From assembly GCF_946151065.1 (NCBI RefSeq), contig NZ_CAMGZA010000001.1, positions 558,001-622,000 of the forward strand: a stretch of DNA of 64,000 nucleotides, given 5' to 3'. This DNA is from Microbacterium sp. Marseille-Q6965. Lineage in GTDB: Bacteria; Actinomycetota; Actinomycetes; Actinomycetales; Microbacteriaceae. Positions 1 through 9,183 of this stretch are shown here, piece after piece. The position numbers and the translations under genes were made by a program. The number at the start of each line of letters is the position of its first letter. Within the stretch, counting starts at the first letter, position 1. A model generated the notes under the pieces. That model had not been told where the DNA came from. It searched no databases and saw only the letters and a program-made list of their open reading frames with translations.

Positions 1-432
1 GTTCACGATCGCCTGACCGCGCTCGCTCTCCGCCGGCGGCAGGTTGCGCTGCAGGATGTCGACGAGGGCCGGCGAGGCCAGCCCCGCACCCGCCGAGGAG
101 AGGACCGCGCACGCGGCGAACAGCGGAAGCGAGCCCGCCGCCGCCATGCCGACCGCGCCCGCGCCCGCGCTCAGCCCCGCGGCGATCGCGAGCAGCGACG
201 CGCGGCGATGCGCGAGCAGGAAGCCCGCCGCCGCCCCGGCGCCGTACACCACCGAGCCGCCCGCCGAGATGGCGCCCGCGGCGCCGGCCCCGAACCCCAG
301 CTCCGCCTGCACGTCGGGCAGGAACAAACCGTAGGCGAAGCGGACAAGACCGTAGGTCGCCGCGATCAGCGCCGTTCCCGCCACGAGCAGACCCGGCCGT
401 GCCGCTCCAGCAAACGAAAACGGGCGTTTCAC
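1..432 (-). CDS. MFS transporter, N-terminal part (cut by window edge)
   Basis: First 144 codons of a major facilitator superfamily permease; the rest lies outside the window. Four hydrophobic segments are visible (about residues 14-34, 48-74, 79-99 and 101-121). The first helix carries TYGLVRFAYGLFLP, a pattern typical of the YbfB/CynX-like MFS branch, and the HRR turn near residue 75 sits where MFS motif A lies. No ATG fits, so GTG at 432 is taken as the start; the upstream sequence has no clear ribosome binding site. The gene is divergent from the TetR gene at 456 across only 23 bases, so it is probably that regulator's target. Substrate unknown. Confidence 0.8.
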   Translation of the reverse strand, partial: MKRPFSFAGAARPGLLVAGTALIAATYGLVRFAYGLFLPDVQAELGFGAGAAGAISAGGSVVYGAGAAAGFLLAHRRASLLAIAAGLSAGAGAVGMAAAGSLPLFAACAVLSSAGAGLASPALVDILQRNLPPAESERGQAIVN

Positions 433-438
433 TTTGCC

Positions 439-450
439 CACTCTAGAGTG
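439..450. promoter_or_regulatory. 12-bp palindrome, likely TetR operator over the tetR -10 box
   Basis: CACTCTAGAGTG is its own reverse complement and sits between the divergent MFS and TetR starts. The TAGAGT inside it lies exactly six bases before the TetR ATG, where a -10 box of a leaderless transcript belongs, so a bound regulator would block its own promoter and also cover the MFS start region. Palindrome and spacing are seen; operator function is inferred. Confidence 0.6.
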
Positions 451-455
451 CCGTC

Positions 456-1016
456 ATGGGAATCCGCGCGACCACCGAGACGAAGTTGCTCGACGCTGCC
501 GACGCCCTGCTGTTCTCACGGGGCGTCGTCGCCACGCCGATCGACGCCATCACCGAGCGCGCCGGCGTCTCGGCGGCGACCCTGTATCGGGGCTATCCGA
601 GCAAGGAGGCGCTGCTCGCGGCCGCGCTCCGGCGTCGCGAGCGGGCGTGGCGCGAGACGTGGGAGCACGCGGTGGCACGCGCAGCGTCACCGCGCGAGAG
701 GCTGCTGGCCGTCTTCACCGCACTCGACGAGTTCCGGCACCGCCCGGGCGCCGCCCGATGGTGCGCGTTCCTCGGGACCGCCGCCGAGTTGCCCGATCCT
801 CCCGCCGACGTCGCCGCCGCGATCCGAGACGACACCGACGGCTTCCGGCGCCGACTGACGGAGCTCGCCGAGCCGATCGCCGGCGACGAGGCCGCGGAGC
901 TCGCCGAAGAGATCCTGCTCGTCGTCACCGGCGAGCTGGCCATGCGGCTGCGCTCCCCCGGGCGCGACGGCATGACCGCGCGTCGCGTCGCGGAGGCGCT
1001 CATCGACCGGCGCTGA
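456..1016 (+). CDS. TetR/AcrR family transcriptional regulator
   Basis: A 186-residue protein of usual TetR length. Residues 8-55 form the N-terminal three-helix DNA-binding domain, including the classic ITERAGVSAATLYRGYPSKEALL helix-turn-helix at about 30-53. The rest is an all-helical ligand-binding and dimer domain with no recognisable specificity. The ATG at 456 has no Shine-Dalgarno sequence but follows a TAGAGT box by six bases, consistent with leaderless expression. It probably represses itself and the divergent MFS permease; the inducer cannot be read from the sequence. Confidence 0.9.
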   Translation: MGIRATTETKLLDAADALLFSRGVVATPIDAITERAGVSAATLYRGYPSKEALLAAALRRRERAWRETWEHAVARAASPRERLLAVFTALDEFRHRPGAARWCAFLGTAAELPDPPADVAAAIRDDTDGFRRRLTELAEPIAGDEAAELAEEILLVVTGELAMRLRSPGRDGMTARRVAEALIDRR

Positions 1017-1052
1017 CCCGCCCGCGGGCCGAGCGGGGATCGGGAGCCGACC

Positions 1053-2966
1053 TCAGGCGTTGGCGTCCTGGCGCTTGCGGCGCGACGCCTCGCGCCCGCG
1101 GACGGTGGCGTCGAGGATCACCTTGCGGATGCGCACGGCCTCGGGCGTGACCTCGACGCACTCGTCCTCGGCCGCGAACTCGAGCGACTCCTCGAGCGAG
1201 AGGATGCGCGGCGGGGTCATGGACTCGAACGTGTCGGCCGTGGAGGAGCGCATGTTCGTGAGCTTCTTCTCCTTGGTGATGTTCACGTCCATGTCGTCGG
1301 CGCGCGAGTTCTCGCCGACCACCATGCCCTCGTAGACCTCGTCGGTCGGGTTCACGAAGAACGTCATGCGCTCCTGCAGCGCGATCATCGCGAACGGCGT
1401 GGCCACGCCGGCCCGGTCGGCGACGATCGAGCCGTTCTGGCGCGCGACGATCTGACCCGCCCAGTCGCCGTAGCCGTGCGCGATCGCGTTGGCGATGCCC
1501 GTGCCGCGCGTGATCGACAGGAACTGCGTACGGAAGCCGATGAGGCCGCGCGACGGCACGATGAACTCCATGCGGATCCATCCCGTGCCGTTGTTGACCA
1601 TGTTCTCCATGCGGCCCTTGCGTGCCGCCAGGAGCTGGGTCACGGCGCCGAGGTGCTCCTCGGGCACGTCGATCGTGAGGTGCTCGTAGGGCTCCTGGAC
1701 CTTGCCGTCCGGGCCCTTGCGCGTGACGACCTGCGGCTTGCCGACGGTGAGCTCGAAGCCCTCGCGGCGCATGTTCTCGACGAGGATCGCGAGCTGCAGC
1801 TCACCGCGGCCCTGCACCTCCCACGCGTCGGGGCGACCGATGTCCTTCACACGGATCGACACGTTACCGATGAGCTCACGGTCCAGGCGGTCCTTGACCA
1901 TGCGCGCCGTGAGCTTGTGGCCCTTCACCTTGCCGACCAGCGGCGAGGTGTTGGTGCCGATCGTCATCGAGATCGACGGCTCGTCGACCGTGATCTGCGG
2001 CAGGGGGCGGACGTCGTTGGGGTCGGCGATCGTCTCGCCGATCATGATGTCCTCGAAGCCGGCGATCACGGCGATGTCGCCGGGGCCGGCCTTCTCGGCC
2101 GGGTAGCGGTCCAGCGCCTTCGTCATGAGCAGCTCGGTGATGCGCGCGCTCTGCGTCGTGCCGTCCTGACGGACCCACGCGACCGTCTGGCCCTTCTTCA
2201 GCTCGCCGTTGAAGATGCGCAGCAGCGCGAGGCGACCGAGGAACGCGCTCGAGTCGAGGTTGGTGACCCAGGCCTGCAGCGGCGCCTCGTCGTCGTACTC
2301 GGGGGCGGGCACGTGCTCGAGGATGGCCTGGAACAGCGGCTCGAGGTCGTCGTTGTCGGGCAGGGAGCCGTCGGCCGGGCGGTTGCGCGAGGCGGCGCCC
2401 GCGCGACCCGAGGCGTACACGACGGGAACCTCGAGCAGCGCGTCGACGTCGAGGTCGGGCACCGTGTCGACGAGGTCGCTCGCCAGGCCGAGCAGCAGAT
2501 CCTGGGCCTCGCCCTCGACCTCCTGGATGCGCGCGTCGGGCCGGTCGGTCTTGTTCACGAGCAGGATCACCGGCAGCTTCGCCTCGAGCGCCTTGCGCAG
2601 CACGAAGCGGGTCTGCGGCAGCGGGCCCTCGGAGGCGTCCACGAGCAGCACGACACCATCGACCATCGACAGTCCGCGCTCGACCTCACCGCCGAAGTCG
2701 GCGTGGCCGGGGGTGTCGATCACGTTGATCGTGATCGGGATGTCGGTGTGCGCGCCGTTGTAGGTGATCGCCGTGTTCTTGGCGAGGATCGTGATGCCCT
2801 TTTCGCGCTCGAGGTCGTTCGAGTCCATCGCGCGTTCCTCGACGTGCGCGTGCTCGCCGAACGAGCCGGTCTGACGCAGCATGGCGTCGACGAGCGTCGT
2901 CTTGCCGTGGTCGACGTGCGCGACGATCGCGACGTTGCGGAGGTCCGGACGGAGGGCGCGCGCCAT
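1053..2966 (-). CDS. typA: translational GTPase TypA/BipA
   Basis: A 637-residue ribosome-associated GTPase of the TypA/BipA family, linked in other bacteria to stress and low-temperature growth and 50S assembly. The G domain opens with AHVDHGKTT (P-loop, residues 16-24), followed by DTPGHADFG (G3) and NKTD (G4). Behind it are the domain II beta barrel, an EF-G-like region and the TypA-specific C-terminus with GTGWIRMEF and [16 protein letters not shown] at 2966 is preceded by AAGGA at good spacing; upstream in-frame codons lack this site and family homology. It is convergent with the TetR gene. Confidence 0.97.
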   Translation of the reverse strand: MARALRPDLRNVAIVAHVDHGKTTLVDAMLRQTGSFGEHAHVEERAMDSNDLEREKGITILAKNTAITYNGAHTDIPITINVIDTPGHADFGGEVERGLSMVDGVVLLVDASEGPLPQTRFVLRKALEAKLPVILLVNKTDRPDARIQEVEGEAQDLLLGLASDLVDTVPDLDVDALLEVPVVYASGRAGAASRNRPADGSLPDNDDLEPLFQAILEHVPAPEYDDEAPLQAWVTNLDSSAFLGRLALLRIFNGELKKGQTVAWVRQDGTTQSARITELLMTKALDRYPAEKAGPGDIAVIAGFEDIMIGETIADPNDVRPLPQITVDEPSISMTIGTNTSPLVGKVKGHKLTARMVKDRLDRELIGNVSIRVKDIGRPDAWEVQGRGELQLAILVENMRREGFELTVGKPQVVTRKGPDGKVQEPYEHLTIDVPEEHLGAVTQLLAARKGRMENMVNNGTGWIRMEFIVPSRGLIGFRTQFLSITRGTGIANAIAHGYGDWAGQIVARQNGSIVADRAGVATPFAMIALQERMTFFVNPTDEVYEGMVVGENSRADDMDVNITKEKKLTNMRSSTADTFESMTPPRILSLEESLEFAAEDECVEVTPEAVRIRKVILDATVRGREASRRKRQDANA

Positions 2967-3073
2967 GAAAGGGATCCTTGCGTTCTGTGGGAGGTGCCCC
3001 GGAGGCGGGGCATCCCATCCTATCGCGGCCCACCTGGGCGGACGGCGCGGAACGGAGGATCGCTCGCGCGCGC

Positions 3074-3637
3074 TCAGGTCGTGACGCCGACCGCGATCGC
3101 GCCCCAGACGGCGATCACCACGAGCGAGGCGATGCCGAGCAGGTCCCACGACCGGGTCACGCCGGCGCCCGATGGGGAGGCGTCGGCGTTGACCTTCATC
3201 TCGCGCAGGATCTCGGCCTCGAGGTCGGCGGGCTGATCCCGCACCCGTCCCCGCGGCCGGCGCGCGGGAGCGCCCCACGCCTGGATGGTGCGCCCGCCCG
3301 CCTCGCGCGTGAGGCGGACCTCGAGCTGCCACCGCATCGCGATGTCCTCGATCGCGCCCCACGGCACGCGCGTGATCCGCAGGATGTTGTGCACCGTCAC
3401 GCCCGCCTCGTCCGCCACCACGTGGGGTGCGTAGACGAAGACGTAGATGAACCACAGCAGGGCGAGCGGCCACGGCGCGATGAGCGCCGCCTGCAGCCAG
3501 CCGCCGCGGATCACCGCATCGCCGAGCAGGCTGACCACGAGCACGGCGGTGAGGATCAGCCAGACCCGCCCCGAGGTGGGGCGTATCTCGCGTCTGAGCT
3601 CATCGCCGGGCTCGTAGTCGGCGGCTGCGTGCGACAC
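3074..3637 (-). CDS. PH-domain membrane protein
   Basis: A 187-residue protein with two hydrophobic helices near the N-terminus (about 27-46 and 52-73), a bacterial PH-like fold in the middle (ADEAGVTVHNILRITRVPW onward), a charged Arg/Pro stretch and a last hydrophobic segment at the C-terminus. Such proteins are common in actinobacteria and have no settled function. GTG at 3637 begins two bases after the stop of the upstream ATPase gene, so the two are probably co-transcribed and translationally coupled, although no role in peptide transport is evident. Confidence 0.8.
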   Translation of the reverse strand: MSHAAADYEPGDELRREIRPTSGRVWLILTAVLVVSLLGDAVIRGGWLQAALIAPWPLALLWFIYVFVYAPHVVADEAGVTVHNILRITRVPWGAIEDIAMRWQLEVRLTREAGGRTIQAWGAPARRPRGRVRDQPADLEAEILREMKVNADASPSGAGVTRSWDLLGIASLVVIAVWGAIAVGVTT

Positions 3638-3639
3638 GG

Positions 3640-5292
3640 TCAGCGCGCTCCGAGGGGAAGCGACGCCCCGGGGATCGCATCGAGCAGGCGGCGCGTGTAC
3701 GCCTCCTGTGGGTTGGCGAAGATCTCGTCCACGGTGCCCTGCTCGACGACCCTGCCTCGCTCCATGACGCACACCATGTCGGCCGCGACGCGCACCACCG
3801 CAAGGTCGTGCGTGATGAAGAGGTAGGTGAGTCCGAGCTCGGCCTGCAGCTCCGCGAGCAGCGTGAGGATCTGATCCTGCACGAGCACGTCGAGGGCCGA
3901 GACCGCCTCGTCGAGCACGACGATGTCGGGCTTGAGGGCGAGGGCGCGTGCGATCGCGACGCGCTGGCGCTGACCGCCCGACAGCTCGTTCGGGTACCGC
4001 AGGGCCAGCTCGCGCGGCAGCGCGACCTGGTCGAGCAGCTCGAGCACGCGCTCCCGACGCGATGCCGCATCGCCCACCCCGTGCACGCGCAGCGGCTCCG
4101 CGATGAGGGTGCCGATCGAGCGCAGCGGGTCGAGCGATCCGTACGGGTCCTGGAAGACCGGCTGCATGCGGCGGCGCAGACCGAACACGTCGCGCGGGCG
4201 CAGCGTGGACGTCTGCACGCCATCGATGAGCACGTCTCCGCTCGTGGGCGCCTCGAGCTGGAGGACCATCTTGGCGACGGTGGACTTCCCCGAGCCGGAC
4301 TCCCCCACCAGCGCCAGCGTCTTGCCGCGCGGGATCTGGAACGACACCCCGTCGACCGCGCGGAACGGCTCGCTCGAGAAGCCGCCCTTGCGGATGCGGT
4401 ACTCCTTGACGAGATCGCGCACCTCGACGACGGGCGCCGCCTCCGCGAGCATCTCGGTCTCGGTGGTGACGTGCTGCACGCTCGCCTGGATGCGCTGCGA
4501 CGCCAGGCTCGGCGCCGCCGCGACGAGCCGCTGGGTGTACGGGTGCTGCGGGTCCTCGAGGATCTCGCGGCTCGGCCCCGACTCGACGACCTCGCCCTGG
4601 TTCATCACGACGATGCGGTCGGCGCGCTCGGCGGCCAGGCCCAGGTCGTGCGTGATGAGCAGCACCGAGGTGCCCTTCTCGCGCGTGAGCGAGGCGAGGT
4701 GATCCAGGATCACCCGCTGCACGGTCACGTCGAGCGCGCTCGTCGGCTCATCCGCGATGAGCAGCTTCGGGTCGGCGGCGAGGCCGATACCGATGAGCGC
4801 GCGCTGTCGCATGCCGCCCGAGAACTGGTGCGGGAACTGGTGCAGGCGCCGCTCGGCGTCGGCCAGGCCGGCCTGCTGCAGCACCTCGATCGCGCGGCGC
4901 TCGACCTCCTTGCGGCCGGAGGCGAGCCCGTTCGCGCGGATCGCCTCCTTGACCTGGAAGCCGATCGACCACACGGGGTTGAGGTTCGACATCGGGTCCT
5001 GCGGCACGTAGCCGATCTCACGCCCGCGCAGCCGCTCCATCTCGCGACGGCTGGCGGTGGTGAGCTCGCGCCCCTCGAGGGAGATCGTGCCCGCGGTGAT
5101 CGAGCCGGTGCCGGGAAGCAGGTCGATCACGGCCGAGGCCGTCGTCGACTTGCCCGAGCCCGACTCGCCGACGATCGCGACCGTCTCGCCGGGGAAGACG
5201 TCGAGGTCGACGCCGTGCAGCACCTCACGCTGCTTCGCGCCCGTCCCGAAGGCCACCTTGAGGCCACGGATCTGGAGCAGTGCATCCGTCAT
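3640..5292 (-). CDS. peptide ABC transporter, double ATPase subunit (DppD-DppF fusion type)
   Basis: A 550-residue cytoplasmic protein with two complete ABC ATPase domains. The first has Walker A GESGSGKST at residues 42-50, signature FSGGMRQRA and Walker B LLIADEPTSALD. The second repeats GESGSGKST near residue 312, with LSGGQRQRVAIARA and VVLDEAVSALD. Each half ends in the oligopeptide-family C-terminal extension (NPQEAYTRRLL, DPQHPYTQRLV). It powers the importer formed with the two upstream permeases. ATG at 5292 has GAAGGA in front; an ATG at 5310 overlapping the permease stop as ATGA is the alternative and would add six residues. Confidence 0.95.
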   Translation of the reverse strand: MTDALLQIRGLKVAFGTGAKQREVLHGVDLDVFPGETVAIVGESGSGKSTTASAVIDLLPGTGSITAGTISLEGRELTTASRREMERLRGREIGYVPQDPMSNLNPVWSIGFQVKEAIRANGLASGRKEVERRAIEVLQQAGLADAERRLHQFPHQFSGGMRQRALIGIGLAADPKLLIADEPTSALDVTVQRVILDHLASLTREKGTSVLLITHDLGLAAERADRIVVMNQGEVVESGPSREILEDPQHPYTQRLVAAAPSLASQRIQASVQHVTTETEMLAEAAPVVEVRDLVKEYRIRKGGFSSEPFRAVDGVSFQIPRGKTLALVGESGSGKSTVAKMVLQLEAPTSGDVLIDGVQTSTLRPRDVFGLRRRMQPVFQDPYGSLDPLRSIGTLIAEPLRVHGVGDAASRRERVLELLDQVALPRELALRYPNELSGGQRQRVAIARALALKPDIVVLDEAVSALDVLVQDQILTLLAELQAELGLTYLFITHDLAVVRVAADMVCVMERGRVVEQGTVDEIFANPQEAYTRRLLDAIPGASLPLGAR

Positions 5293-5306
5293 GGGGATTC
5301 CTTCAC

Positions 5307-6245
5307 TCATCGCTGCGCCCGCGCCTTCGGGTCGAGGGCGTCACGCAGCATCTCGCCGAGCGTGATGAACGCGAGCACCGCGATCGTCAGCGCCAGCGAG
5401 GGCCAGAACAGCGCCATGGGCGCGGTGCGGATGGTCGCCTGCGCCTGGCTGATGTCGGCGCCCCACGAGACCGTGTTGCCGCCGAGACCGACGCCGAGGA
5501 ACGACAGCGTCGATTCCGCCACGATGGCGTGTCCGAGGCTGATGGTCGCCACGACGATGACCGGCGCCATCGCGTTGGGCAGCACGTGCACGAGCAGCGT
5601 CTTGAAGCGCGACAGACCGAGGGCGATCGACGCCATCACGTAGTCGGACTGCTTCACGCGCAGCACCTCCGCGCGCACGATGCGCGCCGTCGAGGCCCAC
5701 GAGAACCCGCCGATCGCGAAGGCGAGCGTCAGCTCGTTCCGCGCGCTCGAGAGGACCGTCATCACCACGATCGCCGCGACGATGTAGGGGATCGTGAAGA
5801 AGATGTCGCCGATGCGCGAGAGCAGCGAGTCCAGCCACCCGCCGTAGAACCCGGCCAGCGCGCCCATGATGAGGCCGATGAGCGTGCCGATGATGGTGGC
5901 GAGCAGGCCGACCGTCATCGACGTGCGGGTGCCCCACACCAGACGCGACCAGATGTCGCACCCCTGGCGGTTGAAGCCCAGCGGGTGGTCCGCGGCCGGG
6001 CCGCCGTTGCTGTTGCCGAGCTGGCAGGCGCCGCCGGCCGGAGCCACCTGGGTGAACAGGCCCGGCGCGATCGCCATGATGATCACGATCACCGCGAACA
6101 CCATCGAGATCCAGAACAGCGGGCGCTTGCGCACGTCGCGCCACGCGTCGAGCCAGAGGTTGCTCTTGCGGGTGCTCAGATGCACCTGGTCGACCTGGAC
6201 CTGCGCCTCCTTCACGGGCGCCACGAAATGCGTACTACTTGACAT
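5307..6245 (-). CDS. peptide ABC transporter permease (DppC/OppC type)
   Basis: A 312-residue inner-membrane permease. A cytoplasmic N-terminus with the OppC-N motif (SNLWLDAWRDVRKRPLFWISM, residues about 29-48) precedes the first helix, followed by a periplasmic loop with one cysteine pair and five helices of the BPD_transp_1 domain. The EAA coupling motif appears as ASIALGLSRFKTLLVHVLPN. It pairs with the DppB-type permease, whose 3' end it overlaps by 11 bases, and hands over to the ATPase gene through an ATGA junction at 5307-5310. Confidence 0.95.
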   Translation of the reverse strand: MSSSTHFVAPVKEAQVQVDQVHLSTRKSNLWLDAWRDVRKRPLFWISMVFAVIVIIMAIAPGLFTQVAPAGGACQLGNSNGGPAADHPLGFNRQGCDIWSRLVWGTRTSMTVGLLATIIGTLIGLIMGALAGFYGGWLDSLLSRIGDIFFTIPYIVAAIVVMTVLSSARNELTLAFAIGGFSWASTARIVRAEVLRVKQSDYVMASIALGLSRFKTLLVHVLPNAMAPVIVVATISLGHAIVAESTLSFLGVGLGGNTVSWGADISQAQATIRTAPMALFWPSLALTIAVLAFITLGEMLRDALDPKARAQR

Positions 6246-7164
6246 AGCGGATCCTCGGGTCGAGCAGACCGTAGAGCAGGTCGACGAGCAGGTTGATGAG
6301 CACGTAGACGACGACGAAGATCGTCACGAACGACACCACGGTCGGCGTCTCGTGCTTGATGATCGCGGAGTACAGCTGGTTTCCGACGCCGGGCACGTTG
6401 AAGATGCCCTCCGTCACGGTCGCGCCGACCATGAGGATGCCGAACTGCGAGGCGGTGTCGGTGACCATGGGGATCATCGAGTTGCGCAGCACGTGCACGG
6501 GGATGACGCGCGAGCGCGACAGGCCCTTGCCGTAGGCGGTGCGCACCCAGTCCTGCTGCAGCGTCTCGATCGTCGATGCGCGCGTGAGGCGCATCATCGT
6601 GGCGTAGATGCTGAAGGCGAGGACGATCGCCGGAAGCCAGAGCCCGCCCCAGTCGTTGTCCGCGCCCACGGTCGGCTTGAACCAGCCCAGCTGCACGCCG
6701 AGGAAGAACTGCGCGGCGAAGGCCACCACGAAGACCGGCACGGCCACGAACAGCAGCGCGACGACGAGCATGAGGTGGTCGTACACCGTGCCCTTGAGGA
6801 GGGCCGAGGTCACGCCGACGACGATCGCCAGCACGAACGCCAGCACGACGGCCATGATCGCCAGGCGCAGCGTCACGGGGAACGTGCGCGCGAGGGTCTC
6901 GATCACCGGCTGGCCGTTGAAGCCCACGCCGAAGTCGAGGCGCAGGATGCCGCCCAGGTAGTTCAGGTACTGGACGATGAACGGCTGGTCGAGCAGGTAG
7001 CGCGCGCGGATCTGCTCGAGCAGCTGCGGCGGCGGCTGCTTGTCGCCGAACAGCGCGGCGATCGGGTCGCCGGGCATGGCGAAGACCATGAAGTAGATCA
7101 GCAGAGTCGCCCCGAGGAACACGGGGATCACCTGCAGCATGCGTCTGAGGATGTAAGTGGCCAC
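6235..7164 (-). CDS. peptide ABC transporter permease (DppB/OppB type)
   Basis: A 309-residue permease that begins with the family hallmark MATYILRRMLQVIPVFLGAT, a first transmembrane helix with the PGDP motif of OppB/DppB shortly after it (FAMPGDPIAALFG, residues 28-40). The EAA coupling loop reads VRTAYGKGLSRSRVIPVHVLRN. Length and layout are normal for the family. It is the first gene behind the terminator hairpin that follows the binding-protein gene, so it is likely transcribed by read-through from that gene or from a weak promoter in the 214-base gap. Confidence 0.95.
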   Translation of the reverse strand: MATYILRRMLQVIPVFLGATLLIYFMVFAMPGDPIAALFGDKQPPPQLLEQIRARYLLDQPFIVQYLNYLGGILRLDFGVGFNGQPVIETLARTFPVTLRLAIMAVVLAFVLAIVVGVTSALLKGTVYDHLMLVVALLFVAVPVFVVAFAAQFFLGVQLGWFKPTVGADNDWGGLWLPAIVLAFSIYATMMRLTRASTIETLQQDWVRTAYGKGLSRSRVIPVHVLRNSMIPMVTDTASQFGILMVGATVTEGIFNVPGVGNQLYSAIIKHETPTVVSFVTIFVVVYVLINLLVDLLYGLLDPRIRYVK

Positions 7165-7325
7165 CCTCGTGCCTCCCTTCTGGGGATGACGAGGTCACAC
7201 GACACGGAAGGACCTCGACCCGCGGGTCGGGACGAGGGGAACAGGAGAAAGCGGGCCCATCGGGTGGACCCGCCCGCACATCCTCCGCCTCCCTAACTGG
7301 GAGAACGGTGTGCCGCGCGACATGA

Positions 7326-7359
7326 TGCGAGGCGGTGGCGCGTACGCCACCGCCTCGCA
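7326..7359 (-). terminator. 15-bp hairpin between binding-protein and permease genes
   Basis: Positions 7326-7340 and 7345-7359 pair perfectly over 15 bp around a four-base loop, 20 bases past the stop of the binding-protein gene on the minus strand. No U-tract follows, as is common in high-GC genomes. Its place suggests partial termination or mRNA protection that leaves more binding protein than permease. Confidence 0.7.
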
Positions 7360-7378
7360 GCGGATCATCTCGGGCCGA

Positions 7379-9004
7379 TCAGCCCTTGGTGATGTTGTAG
7401 TGCAGCGGCACCGAGTTCCAGCCGAACTCGACGTTGTCGACCGTGTCGGCCCAACCGCCGGTCACGTTCGAGTACCACAGCGGGGTGGCGGGCAGATCCT
7501 GGAGCAGGATCTCCTGCGCCTGCTGGAACAGCTCGTTCGCGGCGTCGGGGTCGGTCGAGCTGATGCCCTGCGAGAGCAGCTCGTCGAACTCGGGGTTCGA
7601 GTAGTCACCGTCGTTCGACCCGGCGTTGGTCGCGTAGAGCGGGCCGAGGAAGTTGTACAGGCCCGGGTAGTCGGCCTGCCAGCCGGTGCGGAACGCCGTC
7701 GTGATGGTGCGGTTGGTGACCTCTTCGCGCAGACCGGCGAAGTCGGGGTACGGGGCGCCCGACGCGTCGATGCCGAGCGTGCCGGCGATCGAGTTCGCGA
7801 CGGCGTCGACCCAGCCCTGGTGACCGCCGTCCGAGTTGTAGGCGATCTGGAAGGAGCCCTCCCACGGGCTGATGGCGTCGGCCTGAGCCCACAGCTCCTG
7901 CGCGGTCTCGGGGTCGTAGTCCAGGACCTCGCTGCCCTCGAGCTCCTCGCTCCAGCCGTCGATCACCGGCGAGGTGAAGTCGCTGGCCGGGGTGCGGGTG
8001 CCCTGGAAGATCACGTCGGTGATCTCCTCACGGTTGATGGCCATCGAGATGGCCTGACGGCGGAGCTGGCCCTCCTCGCCCGCGAAGTGCGGGAGGTACT
8101 CGGGGATCGTGAACGACTGGAAGATCGCGGCGGGCTGGTTGACCCAGTTCTCGCCGAGCTCGTCCTGGTAGGTCTCGAGCGCCGCCTCGGGGATCTGGTC
8201 GAGCACGTCGAGCTCGCCCGAGAGCAGGTCGGCGTACGCCGCGTCCTGCGACGCGTAGAAGCGGATCTCCAGGCCGTCGTTCTGCGGCTCGCGCGGACCC
8301 TCGTAGTCCTCGTTCACGACGAGCGAGATGCCCTCATCGTGGACCCAGGCGTCCTCGCTGGCCAGCTTGTACGGACCGTTGCCGATGGGCGACTCGCCGA
8401 AGGCCTCCATGTCCTCGAACGCCACGTCGGGGAGCGGGTAGAACGCCGAGTAGCCGAGGCGCTGCGCGAAGTCGGTGGCCGGCTTGTTGAGCGTGATGGT
8501 GAACGTGTAGTCGTCCACCTGCTGCAGGCCCGACAGCTCCTCGACGTTCTCGTCCCAGCTGAAGCCCTCGATGTCCTCGAAGAAGTAGCTCGAGAGCTGC
8601 TGGTTGTCGAGGGCGGCGCCGTAGTTCCACGCCTTGATGAAGTTGTCGGCCGTGACCTCTTCACCGTCGGTGAAGGTCAGCCCTTCCTTGATCTTCACCG
8701 TGAGCTGCGTCGGCGAGTCGACCGTGATCGACTCGGCGACCTCGTTCTCGACCTCGCCGTTGGCGTTGTACGAGATCAGGCCCGAGAAGATGCTGTCGAG
8801 GATCTTGCCGCCGCCGACCTCGTTGGTGTTGGTCGGGATCAGCGGGTTCTGCGGCTCGGTGCCGTTGGTGGTGATGACCGCGTCGCCGGCGGCACCGCTG
8901 CCGCCGTCGCCGTTGCCACCGTCGCCGCTCGCGCAGCCGGCGAGCAGGATGCCGCCGAGGCCGAGCAGCGCGACGCCCGAAAGGGCGACCTTGTTGCGCT
9001 TCAT
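7379..9004 (-). CDS. peptide ABC transporter substrate-binding lipoprotein
   Basis: A 541-residue lipoprotein of solute-binding protein family 5 (DppA/OppA). The signal peptide starts MKRNK, has a hydrophobic core and the lipobox LLAGC with the lipidated cysteine at residue 24, followed by a Gly/Asp/Ser linker. The mature part has family features such as the opening PQNPLIPTNTNEVGGGKI and the GNGPYKL segment; binding-pocket specificity cannot be read. ATG at 9004 has GGAGG seven bases before it. It delivers peptides to the two permeases encoded downstream and is the first gene of the operon. Confidence 0.95.
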   Translation of the reverse strand: MKRNKVALSGVALLGLGGILLAGCASGDGGNGDGGSGAAGDAVITTNGTEPQNPLIPTNTNEVGGGKILDSIFSGLISYNANGEVENEVAESITVDSPTQLTVKIKEGLTFTDGEEVTADNFIKAWNYGAALDNQQLSSYFFEDIEGFSWDENVEELSGLQQVDDYTFTITLNKPATDFAQRLGYSAFYPLPDVAFEDMEAFGESPIGNGPYKLASEDAWVHDEGISLVVNEDYEGPREPQNDGLEIRFYASQDAAYADLLSGELDVLDQIPEAALETYQDELGENWVNQPAAIFQSFTIPEYLPHFAGEEGQLRRQAISMAINREEITDVIFQGTRTPASDFTSPVIDGWSEELEGSEVLDYDPETAQELWAQADAISPWEGSFQIAYNSDGGHQGWVDAVANSIAGTLGIDASGAPYPDFAGLREEVTNRTITTAFRTGWQADYPGLYNFLGPLYATNAGSNDGDYSNPEFDELLSQGISSTDPDAANELFQQAQEILLQDLPATPLWYSNVTGGWADTVDNVEFGWNSVPLHYNITKG

Positions 9005-9062
9005 GGGGTTTCCTCCAGGGAAGGGTTGAGCCTGCCCACTCGGGGTGCAGGCGATAGCGATG

Positions 9063-9091
9063 ACGATAAGCACGCGAGGACGACCGCACAA
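9063..9091 (-). promoter_or_regulatory. candidate promoter of the peptide importer operon
   Basis: On the minus strand TTGTGC (9091-9086) and TATCGT (9068-9063) are separated by 17 bases, a fair housekeeping-type -35/-10 pair about 60 bases before the lipoprotein start. A nearby inverted pair, GTTAC at 9108-9112 and GTAAC at 9119-9123, lies just upstream and could bind a regulator. Confidence 0.45.
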
Positions 9092-9183
9092 ACTCGCATC
9101 GCGAACTGTTACATCGCCGTAACGCGCGCCTGGGAGCCCTCCGTCACGCCGTTCCCGCCGACAGCCTGTGGCACGCTGACGGA

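Noticed and set aside
1476-3236. 586-codon plus-strand frame opposite typA
   Set aside because: Antisense shadow of typA without any recognisable domain.
7201-7260. Second palindrome CGACCCGCGGGTCG (7216-7229) as a promoter site
   Set aside because: It lies in a short leader before the DppB-type permease with no -35/-10 pair around it; by itself it is too GC-rich to be distinguished from chance.
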